Shown here: positions 34,201-46,200 of the stretch, piece by piece | How the letters are laid out: the number at the start of each line of letters is the position of its first letter | Position numbering within the stretch: position 1 is the first letter of the stretch | Notes under the pieces: model-generated | Databases searched by the model: none | Told to the model about the DNA's origin: nothing | The model's input: the letters and a program-made list of their open reading frames with translations, nothing else | Source: Symbiodinium natans | Lineage: Eukaryota; Sar; Dinophyceae; Suessiales; Symbiodiniaceae | Length of the DNA: 64,000 nucleotides | Assembly: GCA_905221605.1 (NCBI GenBank) | Contig: CAJNDS010002804.1 | Span: 188,001 to 252,000 of the forward strand | Direction of reading: 5' to 3' | Position numbers and translations under genes: made by a program

Positions 34201-36645
34201 GCCCGAGGTGATGTCGAGTGCGATTTAATGCACAGCCGCTGCCGCCGTCTGCCGCCTATCAGCTGTAATGTCGGTTTGTGCCGCACCTTGGCCAACAATA
34301 GCCAGCGCAGAGCCGAGGTCGCTTGCGAATAGTGTGACTGCCATGTGGGCGAGTCATGGGCTTTCTGCGATATGTCGCGAGATTGCCCATATCTGTTTGT
34401 CGTGCAATGGTTCTTTTGGTGCCATGTACAGAGCCCGAAAGGTGCCAAAAGGCTGCGATTAAGCGAATTCAGTGACTTGTACATATGACCCATGCCTCTC
34501 AGCCGTGTCAGATTGGGGGATGGATGACAGGCATCCCCTGCTCACGGCTGAGTCTTGGGGTGAAGAAAGGGCCTCAGCCCTTTCTTCCCGCACTCTTGCC
34601 TGCCTGAGACGTCATGTCTCTTGCACAGGATTCCTGGCTGCGTGCCAAATTCATCTGCGCATGGTGTAAGCTGAAAATCTTTCGGCTGAAAGCATGCTGC
34701 TGCCTGAAGGCTTGCAATGCATGGATCTGCAAAACCAGACTGAGCATGATGGAGAGCCTGGCTGGCCGTCTTCGTAGTTGTCAGGGTGCAGACCCTGTTC
34801 GGCACACACTGTTTTCCATGAGGTTCTGTGCCAAATCTGATCACGCACAGTATGTGCAGAGGGTTTACATTGCCTCCTTGAGCTGCTGTCAGTAAGAAAC
34901 TTAAGGAGGACAGAGACGGGCAGAGGGAAGAGCATGAGAAGTTCAAACTGAACAAGCAGACCTTGCATGAACCGTGCCGGTGACTCTCGTAACTGACAGC
35001 AGCTTGCATAATCATGATGGCTAGTTGCTCTCCATACTTTAACCATAATCATTCAGGTGCCTCACTCTCTTGTCGCTGTACAGCAAACCTCGGCGAATTG
35101 ACAAGGGCAATCGGCCAGAGGATTCTTCAGGCGTCGCACAGATGTTGAATAGAGCTGCTTGCTGCAATCTCGGGAAGGGTCACATGTAATGCAATGCGAC
35201 AGCCAGTCGTCACATGGTCAGCGATGTGTATTTTGGTTCAGGCAAGCTTGTTTGGTGCTGGAAGTCCCTGTGCCGTAGTCATTGCTGACACCGTCCGTGA
35301 AAGCAACCCTAAAATATACGCTGTACGCAGCTTGAGAGCCCGTGAGAGCCCTTGAGAGCCCTTGAGCTTAAGGCTCTCCCCCTGAAAGATAAGATAGGCT
35401 TGCGCCAGCTTGTGGGCATCTGAGCATGGTGCTGGTGGAAGAGATTGCCTTCTGCTGAGTTTCTCAGTCCTCTCGCCTTCCACCCAAGTCGACGTGTGCA
35501 AGTTGCTTCCAGCAGGTGGATGAGCCACAGGCAGAGGCATTCTCGGGCTCGAAGAGATTACCCGTGAAGCCCTTTAAAAGCCCTTGCCATTCAATTACAC
35601 CTGCACGACGGAGGGCCTGAACGGGAGGGAGCGCTTGGTGCTTTCCAGTGTTTGTGGAGGCTACCTCGGGCTACCCGGGCGCAACTACCTCCTCCAGCTT
35701 GAGCCGAGGCTTTCTCGAGAAGGCTCCGCACTTGGAAGTGTTGAGAAGACCAGTCGCATCATGTCAGCTACAACTTTTGCATCGCAGGCCAAGGACAAGC
35801 CCTTGTATGGCCCAGAGGGATCTTCAGAGGGGAAGGTCGACCCCAACACGCACAAGGCATCTTGGAAGACCCTCAGTTCCACAGGTACAGTTTCGAATGG
35901 CTGACATGACAAATTGCATGCCAATGCGGCCTTCATCATGACACTAGATTTTTGGTGCTGCTGAGAGCGGCCAGCTGTAGCCAAACACAGATTGCAAACA
36001 AGTGGCGGGTAGGCGCATACCGAGCACAAGCTCAACCAGGATGCGGATGCGTTGCACTGACTTCGGCAGAACGTTCCGAACGTGACATGTGGAGAAGTCA
36101 GGACCTGAATGCCGGCATGAACCGTGGTGCTGCCGAGAACAATGGCATTGAGCGACCTCCCTGGTACACGAAGGAGTGGCCCAAGGACCGAAAAGTGGAC
36201 ATTCCGCAACGCTCATGGAAGTGGTGCTGCATGTTGGCCGAGTGCAGTGGAGAAGCGCTGTTTTCGCTTGTTGTTCTACCAAAGATTTTCTTCTTATGGC
36301 CACTGTGTCTAAGCAGCTGAGCATAGCTGAGCTAGGCCAGATGCACTGGTCAGGACTGCCAATACAACTCGCCTGGATGTACGCTGGACGACATGGAAAC
36401 GTCCAACCACAAGTCGGACCGCTGTGCACTGTGCATTCCGACAAGCAGTCGCACACTGTGGCCTACGCAGGATATTCACAAGGACATGGTGAGGGGTTCT
36501 TCGCGTTGGCACGATGCCCTTGCGCCAGGCCTAACTAAGCCGAAGAGTGTCCAGTTCTTGCATTGTCTTCATGAATTTGTGGCTGTTGGCACGAGTGACC
36601 TTATTGCCGACACCTTCAATTTTCTGCAGGCGTTCAGTCCATGAG
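34201..36645. other. mostly unassigned, a few coding-like fragments
   Basis: A + frame at about 35760-35900 (DKPLYGPEGSSEGKVDPNTH) and another at about 36140-36215 (ERPPWYTKEWPKDRKVDIPQ) look like coding exons by composition, but no family is recognised. A 10-bp repeat GAGAGCCCTT occurs three times near 35335-35365. Confidence 0.3.
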
Positions 36646-36659
36646 ATTCAGCTTTCTGC

Positions 36660-37380
36660 AGGTGCCGGTCCTTGTCGTGCGAAGTTTCGTGGACTTACTT
36701 CTGGAATGCCAGGCAACTGACGAGGACCTGGCTGAAGTCATCGAGAAGCTGAAAGACAATGAGGCGCGGTGAGATGTCACCTTTGCGGGGAGCGTCACCA
36801 GCTCCGTGGTGGCAGTGGATGGCACGTGCGGAGGATGTAACAGAGCTTGACCTGTCACACAACCACATCAAGGATGCCGGCATACAGGCAGCGGTGTGTA
36901 CTTGCTGCCGACGCTGCTGATGCTGATGCTGGGTTCGCTGCGTCTCGCAGGCCTTGGTTGCAGCCCTGTCGGGCGGCGCAGCTCCAAAGCTTCGAGAACT
37001 CAGAGTGTACAGGACAAGTGCCACACAAAGCATCGCAAGGGAACAGAGAGGGAGCAAAGTCTGGCTGGCACCCTTTCATTCTTTACATCCTGCCCTCGGA
37101 AAGCAGGCGGGAGATTGCGAGAGATGCTCCCACCAAGTTTTCTTCTCCATAGAAAAATCAACATGCGACCATCACCGCCATCATCTCTCCGCAGTGACGG
37201 AGAGTCATGGAGTGCCCTGCCCCGCACGAATGCCAAGGGAAAAAATTTTGTGGGTAGGCCGTTATCTGTCGTTATCTGTTGTTGACTCCAGAACACGCCG
37301 CCTTGCAGTAACGAGTTCGGCAAGCTGGGCGAGACGATGCTCACGCAGGGCCTCCCCATTTTCAGGAAGAATTTACAGGC
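36660..37380 (+). CDS. leucine-rich-repeat (ribonuclease-inhibitor-like) protein, partial
   Basis: Exons show RNI-type LRRs: VTELDLSHNHIKDAGIQ (36837-36887), then ALVAALSGGAAPKLRELRV (36951-37007), then NEFGKLGETMLTQGL (37310-37354). The first two join in frame when 36888-36950 is removed, a 63-nt GC-AG intron. An upstream frame, VPVLVVRSFVDLLLECQATD then EDLAEVIEKL (36662-36751), is probably the preceding exon. LRR proteins of this kind are binding scaffolds; the partner cannot be inferred. Start and end are not resolved. A frame at about 37725-37813 with ADAACAGLCKIQDC resembles a PAN/Apple cysteine motif and may be a separate gene. Confidence 0.6.
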
Positions 37381-37640
37381 ACGGAGCTCACTGGGCGCAT
37401 TCTTTTTGGTCCAGTGACACGGTTGTGTAACAAGGTGCAATGGAAAGAGCCCAGCTGGGCCAAAATCGTGCGGGAGGAAGCGTCGCAAAGCACGCAGGAT
37501 TGGCAAGACCGGAAGCATGGCGTGTGTGATGAATCTGTCCTTGTCGCAAGGCCACTGCTACTGCTCCACCAGCTGCCTAAGGCGAGCTAATGTAGGTACT
37601 ACTGTTGCTGACATCTGCGCGGCCGAACTCCGTCTCAATC

Positions 37641-37679
37641 ACTTGCTGCTGCTGCTGCTTCTTCTTCTTCTGCTGTGGT
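37641..37679. repeat. CTG/CTT trinucleotide run
   Basis: TTGCTGCTGCTGCTGCTTCT continues as CTT and CTG units. It would code poly-Leu in one frame, but there is no support that it is translated. Confidence 0.8.
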
Positions 37680-38929
37680 GGACTGTGGCGGCTTGCTCTT
37701 AACCTTGAGACCTATTGTGCAGGATGGATTTGCTGAGAAGCCGCTTGCAAAGACCCTAACTGTGCAGAATGCAGATGCCGCATGTGCAGGACTGTGCAAA
37801 ATCCAAGACTGCAAGTGAGTACGAAGTTGTGAAGTTATCCCATTTTCGGGCGGTGAGATCCGGGAGCTTTCCTGCGTTTTGTCACTTCGACATAAGTCGG
37901 TGCCACCAGCGCAGCATCTTGGCTCGGACGAGTGCGCCTGGAACCCTTCTGTGGCGCGATGCCTCCGCTGCGGCAGCAGGCTTCTGAAGAGTGCAGTCTG
38001 CACGTAGAAATCTTCAAAACATGAAGCTCAAAGTCTCGAAGGTTCTGGAGCAGCTGGGCCTTTCGATGAAGGACACGTCCGACCATCGCCGCAAGCGTGT
38101 GAAGACATTGCCTGCGTTTTGCGTAGGAAGATCTGATCCTTCAGAACATCTGGGATGCCATCTTGGAGGGTAAGGACGTGTCTGCCACACACTGAGTTTT
38201 GCCGGTTGACTGCTTCAAGGCAGGCGCCTTTAAAGAGTTTCACAGCTAAGGTCTGCTGCCCGACAGACGCCTGGTCCGAAGCCGCAGTGTTGCCTTGGCG
38301 CTGAGTTGGACTGCCTTTGGCACTTAAGAGCCTCCGTAGTGTTCAGTCATGCCAATGCGGATTCTGCATGAGGCCTGCGTTGGTTCGATGCAAGGAGCAG
38401 GACCTGGATGGCCTCGGCACGTGCACGACCCTGGTACTGGCCGACCCTCACTCAGCTTCTCTTCGTGGCTTCGGGAGCGTCCGCAAAAATGTCCTGGTGA
38501 CTGGGAAAGGCAAGCCCCGAGAGCGAGGGATGTCGCAACATCATCGGCTGGAGCAAGGCTCCCAAGCCCACGGGCCTTGCAAGCGAGTTGCGTGTCGTTC
38601 GGTTCATGAGAGGTACTTGGAAACAATGACGGGACGAGCTCCTCACTTCTTAGGCTGTGCTCTGACGGGGCATGACTTGACCTAGCTGTTTAAGCACCTG
38701 GCTGCAGCGAGCCGAGAGGCTGCTGGCGCCAACGAGTGTGCTGAATGATCTTGGCTTGCCAGGCAAGTTCCTTGCCGCTTTGAGATTGAGACATGTGCAG
38801 ACAAGCTTAACTTACGCACATTTGGGAATGACTCACAGTTGACACAGCTGACTCCTGAGAACCAGGCCAAGACCGTCAAGACCGTCAGATCATCTTAGTG
38901 GTCCTGCACTCCAAGGAGCCCATGGGACG

Positions 38930-40075
38930 ATGAGTTTGGACTAAAGGGTCAGCTTCGTCTGCGCTGGAAGGAGGAGGACGTGGACACCTTGCGGGAGAGC
39001 TTGCAATTGCTATCTCCGCCAGCGCAGGTGGTGCACCTTCTTCACGGCTCTCAGAATCTGCCTGTTGTGTGCAGGTGGTGTTGGTGGTGAATGAATGGAA
39101 CGATGGCCTGAGGTGCTTCCTTTTGCCAGTTGTTAATCAGGGGATGCACAGATTGAACAGCTCAGCGAGGCAGCTTGCCAAGGAGGTGCTAGACGATCCC
39201 GTTGATGTGATGATCCAGCCTGGCATCATCCAGAGGCCAGGCAGAGATTCGAGCACTGATGCTGTGGCAATGCACTTCAGTGGAAGCTTGTGATCAGGGC
39301 TGAAGAACCTGCTGCAGAGCCGCTCAAAAAAGAGGCAATTGCAGCAGAACAATGCCTTCTTCAGTTGACAAATAGACTTGTCTGGTCATAGGAAGCTGAT
39401 GCAGCTGCCCTTGCTTCGTACATGGTGCGCCCTCGGAAACGTTCGCAGCACAGGGTGATTCTCCGTCCTACTGTCGTGGCCCACCTGCCAGGCCAACATC
39501 ATCTGTCGCTCACAGGACAGGGAACTGCGTGCAGCCGTGCGTGCGATGCTGCCGAAGGCGTTGGGCCGAGATAGCGCAGCACTGCATGGCTACATGCATG
39601 GACTTGCGACATGCGTCTGTGCAGTGGATGTCAGCAGCTCCTACCTAGTCACCTAGTCCTGCAGTTGCTCGTTTCCAAGAACGTGCAGTGCATGCCTCGC
39701 GCATTCACAGAGACGGCGCAAGGTACGCAAGCGCAAGGCCTCGGTGTGAGTGGCTGACATGGTCATCTGCTGCCTTGGCCCTGAAGCGACTTTCCCACAG
39801 GCAGGCTGCGAAGATCGGAACGGTATTGAGACTGGAGGCTGGAAATTTTGGTGCAAGTGTGTGGCAGAGCACCGCGGGGGATGATGTGCGGGCAGAGGTG
39901 CAGATGCTGCTGACGAGCAGGAGGACGCCTACTTTGGTTGCGCATGGCTGTCTCCACAGGTTTGACAAGTCATCGTGCGCAGCAGGATCAGGAGCTGCGG
40001 GCTGGCATTGCTGCAATGCTTGCTCGTCACCACGAGCTTATTCGCCACAAACCTCGAGGCCACCACAGTGATTCT
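38930..40075 (+). CDS. coding-like exons of an unrecognised protein with a repeated motif
   Basis: Several + strand pieces have protein-like composition: QLRLRWKEEDVDTLRESLQL (about 38950-39010), RELRAAVRAMLPKALGRDSA (about 39521-39580), DDVRAEVQMLLTSRR (about 39880-39925) and QDQELRAGIAAMLARHHELI (about 39987-40046). The last three share the pattern (D/Q)xELRAxxxAML, so they may be diverged helical repeats. I recognise no family and cannot fix the splice sites. Confidence 0.35.
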
Positions 40076-40760
40076 CATGGCCCAGTGGAATGTCTGCATG
40101 ATGCAGGCAAAGCCAAAGCAACTAGATCCAAAGCTGGGACCTCATGATTCCTTTTAGCCATCAGCAGCAGTTTCAGAAGATTCGTTGAAGCGCATTTGCA
40201 CACAGCCAAGAATGACAGCCTGCCACCTGAGCGCCCATATGATCGGGCGGGCAGCGACTCCGAATGTACAGAAGGTTCTGACTGCTGGTAGCAAAGCCAG
40301 CTTTTACAACGATGCAGAGACGAGAGTTTGCGTGTAGGAGCTCAGAATTCGATGATGCGAGACAAGCCGCACGCGTGACGTGCCTTGGCTTGCTGCGTGC
40401 ATGGCGCGAATCTCTTATGCCAATGGGGCATTGATATGGCCATATCTGGGTGTTCGCACCTTCGGCTGTAGACCATGGCAGAGCTCACAGGAAGAAACCT
40501 TGTCTTCGAAAGGCAACGGATACATAGGTTGGTAGGGGAAGCGATGTTCCAGGAATCGCCGGAATCGCTGGAAAACAGTGGATGTGCGCACTTGCAGTGT
40601 TGAGTTGGCGGTCCACGGCCGGCCTGCCGACGAAGAGTCAGGTTCTGTCCGGCGAAACCAGTAAAGCAGGAGACTTCGCAAGCTGCTTCGAGTACGTTCG
40701 GCTGCACATACCTTCCATGCTCAAGACATCTGAAGACCTTAATTGTAGAAAGGACAGGGA

Positions 40761-41867
40761 ATGGCGTCATCGCTCTTTAGCGTTTCGACCGTCTTCGTGG
40801 TCTGCGTATGGGTTGCCAGTGCTGGCCACCTTGACCAACTTCCCCTCGCGTCTCTTGCGCCTGCGCCTTTCCGAGTCGAGCTCCATGTGCACTTAGATGG
40901 TTCGATGGACTTCGAGACGCTCCTGGCAATTTGCAAAGCCAGAGGGGCTGAATTGCCTGGCATCGGCATGCCGAACAGCACGCATGATATCCAGAGATTC
41001 ATGAACACATTCAGCGGATGGCACCGCTTTGATGCGGTTAACAGTATCATCGGTGGCAGTGAGTCCTCCATTAAGATGGCTGCGGAGGCCTTTGTTAAGT
41101 TCCAAGCCCAGTCGGGCGTTGTTTATACCGAAGTTCGCTATGACCCAGTACGCCTGGCCAGAAGCAGCCTGGACAACTCCTCCATAGCAGAGGAGCAGGC
41201 AGTCAAAGCGGTTCAAGATGGTTTGGCGGCTGGATCCGCCAAACATGGCGTAGTTGCGTATCAGATTCTTTGTGCGATGAGAGGGGCAAGCTCTCAGCAA
41301 TGCTTCCAAACTGCAGAGCTCGCAGCACGAAGTCGTAGCAGGAGCATGGGTGCCATCGGCGGCGTTGTTGGCTTGGACCTTGCTGGCGACGAGACTGATT
41401 TTCCAAATCGGGCGTACATTGATTGCTTCAAACATGCAAAGACGCTGGGGCTGAACATTACAGTGCATGCCGGAGAGTTTAACCAGACAATGGGCAATGA
41501 CGTCCATACCGCCATCTTTGACATGGGCGCCGATCGGATTGGCCATGGATATGCAGCCGCTTTCGACAAAGACCTCCTTCGAGCACTCAAGGAGCGAAAG
41601 GTGCATGTGGAAGCTTGCCCCAAGAGTGCCTTGTTGCACGGGGCCTGGGCGTTGCATGCAATACACAGCTTTAGACAGTACGGCCTTAACTTCGGGCTCA
41701 ACACAGATGATCCCGCAGGTTCGTTCTCAAACACCAGTGCTGCTCAAGATGAAGCGATTGTCATGCAAGAGCTTGCGTTCTCGGCCGAAGATGTGCGCCT
41801 GTCTTACGCCGACGCATACAACGCTCGCTTTGGTGATGTGAAGGCATCAGCATTTATCTATGCGTAA
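40761..41867 (+). CDS. ADA: adenosine deaminase, secretory form, intronless
   Basis: Deaminates adenosine (and deoxyadenosine) to inosine. The 368-residue frame holds all zinc and catalytic motifs of the family: HVHLDGS (His42, His44), HAGE (His236, Glu239), GHGY (His262) and NTDDP (Asp316, Asp317). The length is standard. The first 22 residues are a hydrophobic signal peptide-like stretch (VFVVCVWVASAG), and several Asn-X-Ser/Thr sites follow, so the product is probably secreted, lysosomal or at the surface; it would then act on extracellular adenosine. The ATG at 40761 opens this signal sequence. No intron interrupts the gene. AAAAG just after the stop (41872) could serve as a poly(A) signal. 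Confidence 0.93.
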   Translation: MASSLFSVSTVFVVCVWVASAGHLDQLPLASLAPAPFRVELHVHLDGSMDFETLLAICKARGAELPGIGMPNSTHDIQRFMNTFSGWHRFDAVNSIIGGSESSIKMAAEAFVKFQAQSGVVYTEVRYDPVRLARSSLDNSSIAEEQAVKAVQDGLAAGSAKHGVVAYQILCAMRGASSQQCFQTAELAARSRSRSMGAIGGVVGLDLAGDETDFPNRAYIDCFKHAKTLGLNITVHAGEFNQTMGNDVHTAIFDMGADRIGHGYAAAFDKDLLRALKERKVHVEACPKSALLHGAWALHAIHSFRQYGLNFGLNTDDPAGSFSNTSAAQDEAIVMQELAFSAEDVRLSYADAYNARFGDVKASAFIYA

Positions 41868-43242
41868 AGAAAAGGGGGGCTTCTTCGGCTACTGTGCAGC
41901 ATGAGGCCTGCTGCACTGAGAGGTGCAGATGTCCGGTATCACCATGACCATGAAGGATCACTTCCACCTCCATTGTTCTCAATTAGCAGCTGAACGTTGT
42001 ACCGAAACACATGTCAGTGTATTGCAAATCAAAATTTTGACCTGGGTTCCAGTATTTTCCAGTACTTAAGGTACTTAGTGCCTGATTTGAATCAGCGGTC
42101 GGCTTCTTTTTTGATTTGTAGGCACATCATGGTTCGGAGCTAGCAGTCTCTACAGGGGCGAAGAATATCAGGTGATCCCACTCGGCAAGCAACATCCTCA
42201 AACAGTTGCCAGCACAAGCACTTAACTTAAACATCTTCAGAGACAATGGAAGAATATGGTGGTGGGCGCGCTTCTGGCCATAGCATCGGCTACAGTCCTG
42301 GACTGAGGTTCCCTGCTTGATTTTTGCCCTCGAATGGTTCTTGACCTTGCAAGTCGTGATTCAGTTGCGGAAAGGTGCATGTTGCCACAATAGCCCAGGC
42401 AAGCGCGGCAGATGGCCAGCCGTAACCTCAATTGGGCTGACGAAGCGGATGTTCTTCTGCTGAAGCACTCGGCATCAACACATCCGATGTCAGTGTGAGA
42501 GTCAAAGTGGAAGTTCATGAGTTAGTTGCTTCTGAGGCCGGATCCAGAGTGCTGGGTAGAGGATGCTGGGAAGAACTTGCTGCTTCTCTTGGTGGTGCCA
42601 GATCCTTTGCTTGGAAAGCTGAGGAGTTCAACGAGAACTTCTGCTGCGGTGACCGCTGGGGTCTCACTGGAAATCCTGCATGCTGGAATGAGGACGCCTC
42701 CTCTTTGTCTGCATCTCTGTGAGAATCGCCTATTGGGGGTTAGATGCAATGCGAGTAGTGCTTGCGTCAGCTTGCAACGAAGTTCTTCTGTGGAAGCGCT
42801 TCTTGCTGTTTCAAAGTCATGCAAACAACAGCCCCTAGCGAGACGGCAGTCTCTCATCGGAACGCTCCATGCTTGTTGCTCGCTTCCTGCCTGGGTTCCT
42901 AACGTCGCTAGGCGGTTCATGTCTGTGGATCGAAGCGTTTGGAAGGAGTTCACCTACCTTCGCTGTTGTGGCATCGACAAGTTTCCGCGGAGGCATTGAT
43001 GAATTTTGGCATGCACAGAATGTCGAGAACTGCACAGTGCAAAGAACGTACACTGCCTGTGCACATGGTTTCGCTTTCATCTGGCAGGCCGGACGATGAC
43101 AGCAAGTGGGAGGCAACTGCAGCAGGAATTTCAATCGAGGACATGTTCGCTCATTGTTGCCCAGGTTGTTGGGAACGTTTGTAGACTGGAAAGGGTTTGT
43201 GTTGCGGGGTGGCAAGATATGCCACGTGGACTGACAAAAATC
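41868..43242. other. intergenic stretch without a recognised gene
   Basis: No family recognised. Around 42052-42090 AGTATTTTCCAGTACTTAAG continues GTACTTAG, a small cluster of AGTACTT words. Otherwise nothing stands out. Confidence 0.4.
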
Positions 43243-46200
43243 ATGTTTGCCATGTCTTGCCCAGTAGCCCTAGATGTTTCCGCAGCGGTGAAGCAGGATG
43301 GCAGCGAGTACGACTTCATAGTTGTGGGTGCCGGCTCAGCCGGCAGTCACACACTTGGATCCGCTGCAGCTGAGATGATAGGCTCCACCGTCACAGTTGC
43401 AACTTTGGCAAGGTGCTGTGGCGTCTCGTCTGGCTGCAGCAGACACCGTCGATGGAGAGCCGTGGCGTGTTCTCATCCTCGAGGCGGAATATTCTGAGAC
43501 AGACAGAGTAAACCTAGTGGCACAGAAACCACGGACAGTAGCTAATTGTTGCACTGAGTCTTCCGCAGAGTCAGGCTGGTTCCTGGAGTGTGTCCGAGGT
43601 GCTCTCAGCCTTGGCTTCAATGTGATGAGCTCAAACGGTGTCCTGAAACAGGAGATTGCGGATCCCGACCGCAGTGCACAAAAGAAGGAATCTTGGTGGC
43701 CGGCGCTGGAGGTCAATTGGAGCGTCGGAAGGGAGGGAAGGCCCGGCACAAATGGGAAGGCGTGTCGATGCGCTTGTGCAGAGCCGGCATGTAATGCGAT
43801 GCAGGACCTGGACCTACGCTACTGGCAGAGGAGTCGGAGGGACGGCCAGCGTAAACTCCATGATCTACACGTGCAGGGCCCAGATCGGCCCAGACCAGTG
43901 ACCCTAAACCCTAAACCCTAAACCCTAAACCCTAAACCCTAAACCCCAAACCCCAAACCCCAAACCCTAAACCCTAAACCCTAAACCCTAAAGCAGCCAA
44001 GGCGAGGATCCATCTTCGAGTACGAGGCTCTCTCGGGAGCGCTGCAAGAGCTCTCTGCAAGAGCTCTACGAGGCGATGTTCTTTCTTTTCGGATTGTGCT
44101 GAGGCCTTCGGATGGTCTGTCGACGAGGTCCTCAGTGCCTTCAAGAGCCTGGAGGCTCCTCTTTGCTGCTCTGAGTCTTCTTTTCCCGCGCGCGCACTGC
44201 GCCTTTCGTGTTTTTTGCGGCGATGTCAGGCACCTATGGAGGCGCCTGGCTTCAGACCAGACCCATATTACCATCGGCCACTAATTACAGGCCATTTTTC
44301 CCTTGTGATCATCGCCATCTCATCCGAAATTCAGGTGCACAAGGTAAAGAGCATGTCAGGTGCACTCGATGATCCAGGCGATTTGCCGCGGCTCTCGGTT
44401 TGCTTCTTCTTTCGCTGCTTCCTTCACGTTACAACTTTGCTACTTTTTTTCTTATTTCACCACCTCCTGCGTTCTCAGTCTCAGGCCAGGCAGCCACCTG
44501 ACCCTGGTGTCGGCCTTGCCCGAGGACCATGTCGAACCAGCTCTGTGTGTCTATTGCCTCAGAAGCTCAAAAAACGATGCTTCAGGCCCCTGTTGCGTTA
44601 ACTTCCCTCGGGTCCCACATGCAGGAGCTTCCTCCGCTCTTCAGGAACCTCATCGCAGCCTTCGAGCGCATTCATGTGCCCTTCAGGTTGGGTCGGCCCT
44701 GTGCAGAGCGTCTCAAGAAGCAGCGAGTGGACCATACTCAGACAGGGTGGACCCCCACGGCAACGCCACGAACCACGGCATTGGCGGGATGTGGCGATCC
44801 ATGGGCTGCTCGGAGCATATCAGAGCATTCCAAGAACTGCGTAGCGATAACGTAAGGGTCGTAAACGCAACTACGTGCAACTTGCATGATGGCAGATTCC
44901 CATGAAGACCCCGAAGGCGCTGTTGGATTTCGGCAAAGTCCGCAACTCGTCACGGCTGAAAGAAGCAATAAGTCACGAAGGTGATCTGGCCTGAGAAGGC
45001 CTGAATCCGAAATGCCGGGGTTTTTAACCCTGCGCGCCAAAACGGACAGGTTTGGCAGGAAATTCTAAAGAGATGATGGTACATTCTGAGGTGCACCTAA
45101 CCATTTCACAACACAAGGACTCAGAGATGCCAAAGCAGCGCAACAAGAATTGCCAGCACTCAGTTGCGGCGTTGATCGTCAGTCATTCTGCAGCAAAGCT
45201 GGGAGCCACGGAGCACTGCCGTACCGGGTTTAGGGTTTAGGGTAGGTAAGGCGGCCTGGGCATATGCGGGCCACACCTTGCAGCAACGGGTTGGGCACAG
45301 CAACTGGATTACACTTCAAGGAACATGAGGTCAGGAGCATGACTACGCACATGTGCATCCAGTAGTCACTTTCAAGTAGAACATGCCAGTTGTGAAAGTA
45401 GGACTGGTAGAAGTTCTCGGGCTGAATACATGTTGTTCACGTGTACAAGGCTGTGGGCACCCAAAGTGTCAGCCCACGCGGATATCACGAGTGACAGCAG
45501 ACGCTTGTCTGCAGTCAGTGGTGCGAAGAGCGATGACTTGATCAATGTTGGCCTGGGATAAGGCTCGTGGGAGACCTCGATCAACCACGTACAAAGACTT
45601 GGCAGCTCCCTTTCACCGCTCGCCCTCGCACAGGCCCGTTACCAAGACAAGGTTGCTGACTGAACCATGCATCTTTTTTAAGGCTAGAAATGCGCAAGGA
45701 TGGGGCCAGAGTCTGGCTATCCTCCCAAGAAGAACCAACAGTGGAGGTTGTCTACAGACAGTATAGCGTGCAGAAGCTTGAGAACAAGACCGTAGTAAAA
45801 GAGTGATTTCTCATCAAGTCCTTTGGGAAGCTTCTTGATGGCCCTGACCCAGCTTGAAGTGTGGCAGTTTGTCAAGTGTCGCATAGCTCTGCACATCTTG
45901 CCTTACCTACTCGATCTAAAAGGCTGGAGACGCTGACCCACGCATTTGCAGAACGCATCATCTTTGATGGCACGAAGGCTTCGCTGCAAGCAAATCAAGC
46001 CAAAGACTGTAGTGCACCTAGTGATGCCCACATCACGTTGGTTTGAATGACAAACTTAGATGAGGCAACTTGTGCATACCTACTAGCCCACTCTGCTGGC
46101 TGTTGCTTTCGTAGTGGCATCTGTTGGTCTGTTGCCAATGGCTTGTACCTGTGGCTCGTGTGGGCATGTTGCAAGCAGTCACACGGCCTGGGCAACGCTG

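Noticed and set aside
40715-40730. Second spliced-leader relic before ADA (CCATGCTCAAG)
   Set aside because: Only the last seven bases match the leader and an internal deletion must be assumed; chance matches of this quality are expected.
43902-43993. Chromosome end
   Set aside because: The telomere-type arrays here and at 63663-63741 are short, contain variants and continue into unique or coding sequence on both sides, so they are interstitial.
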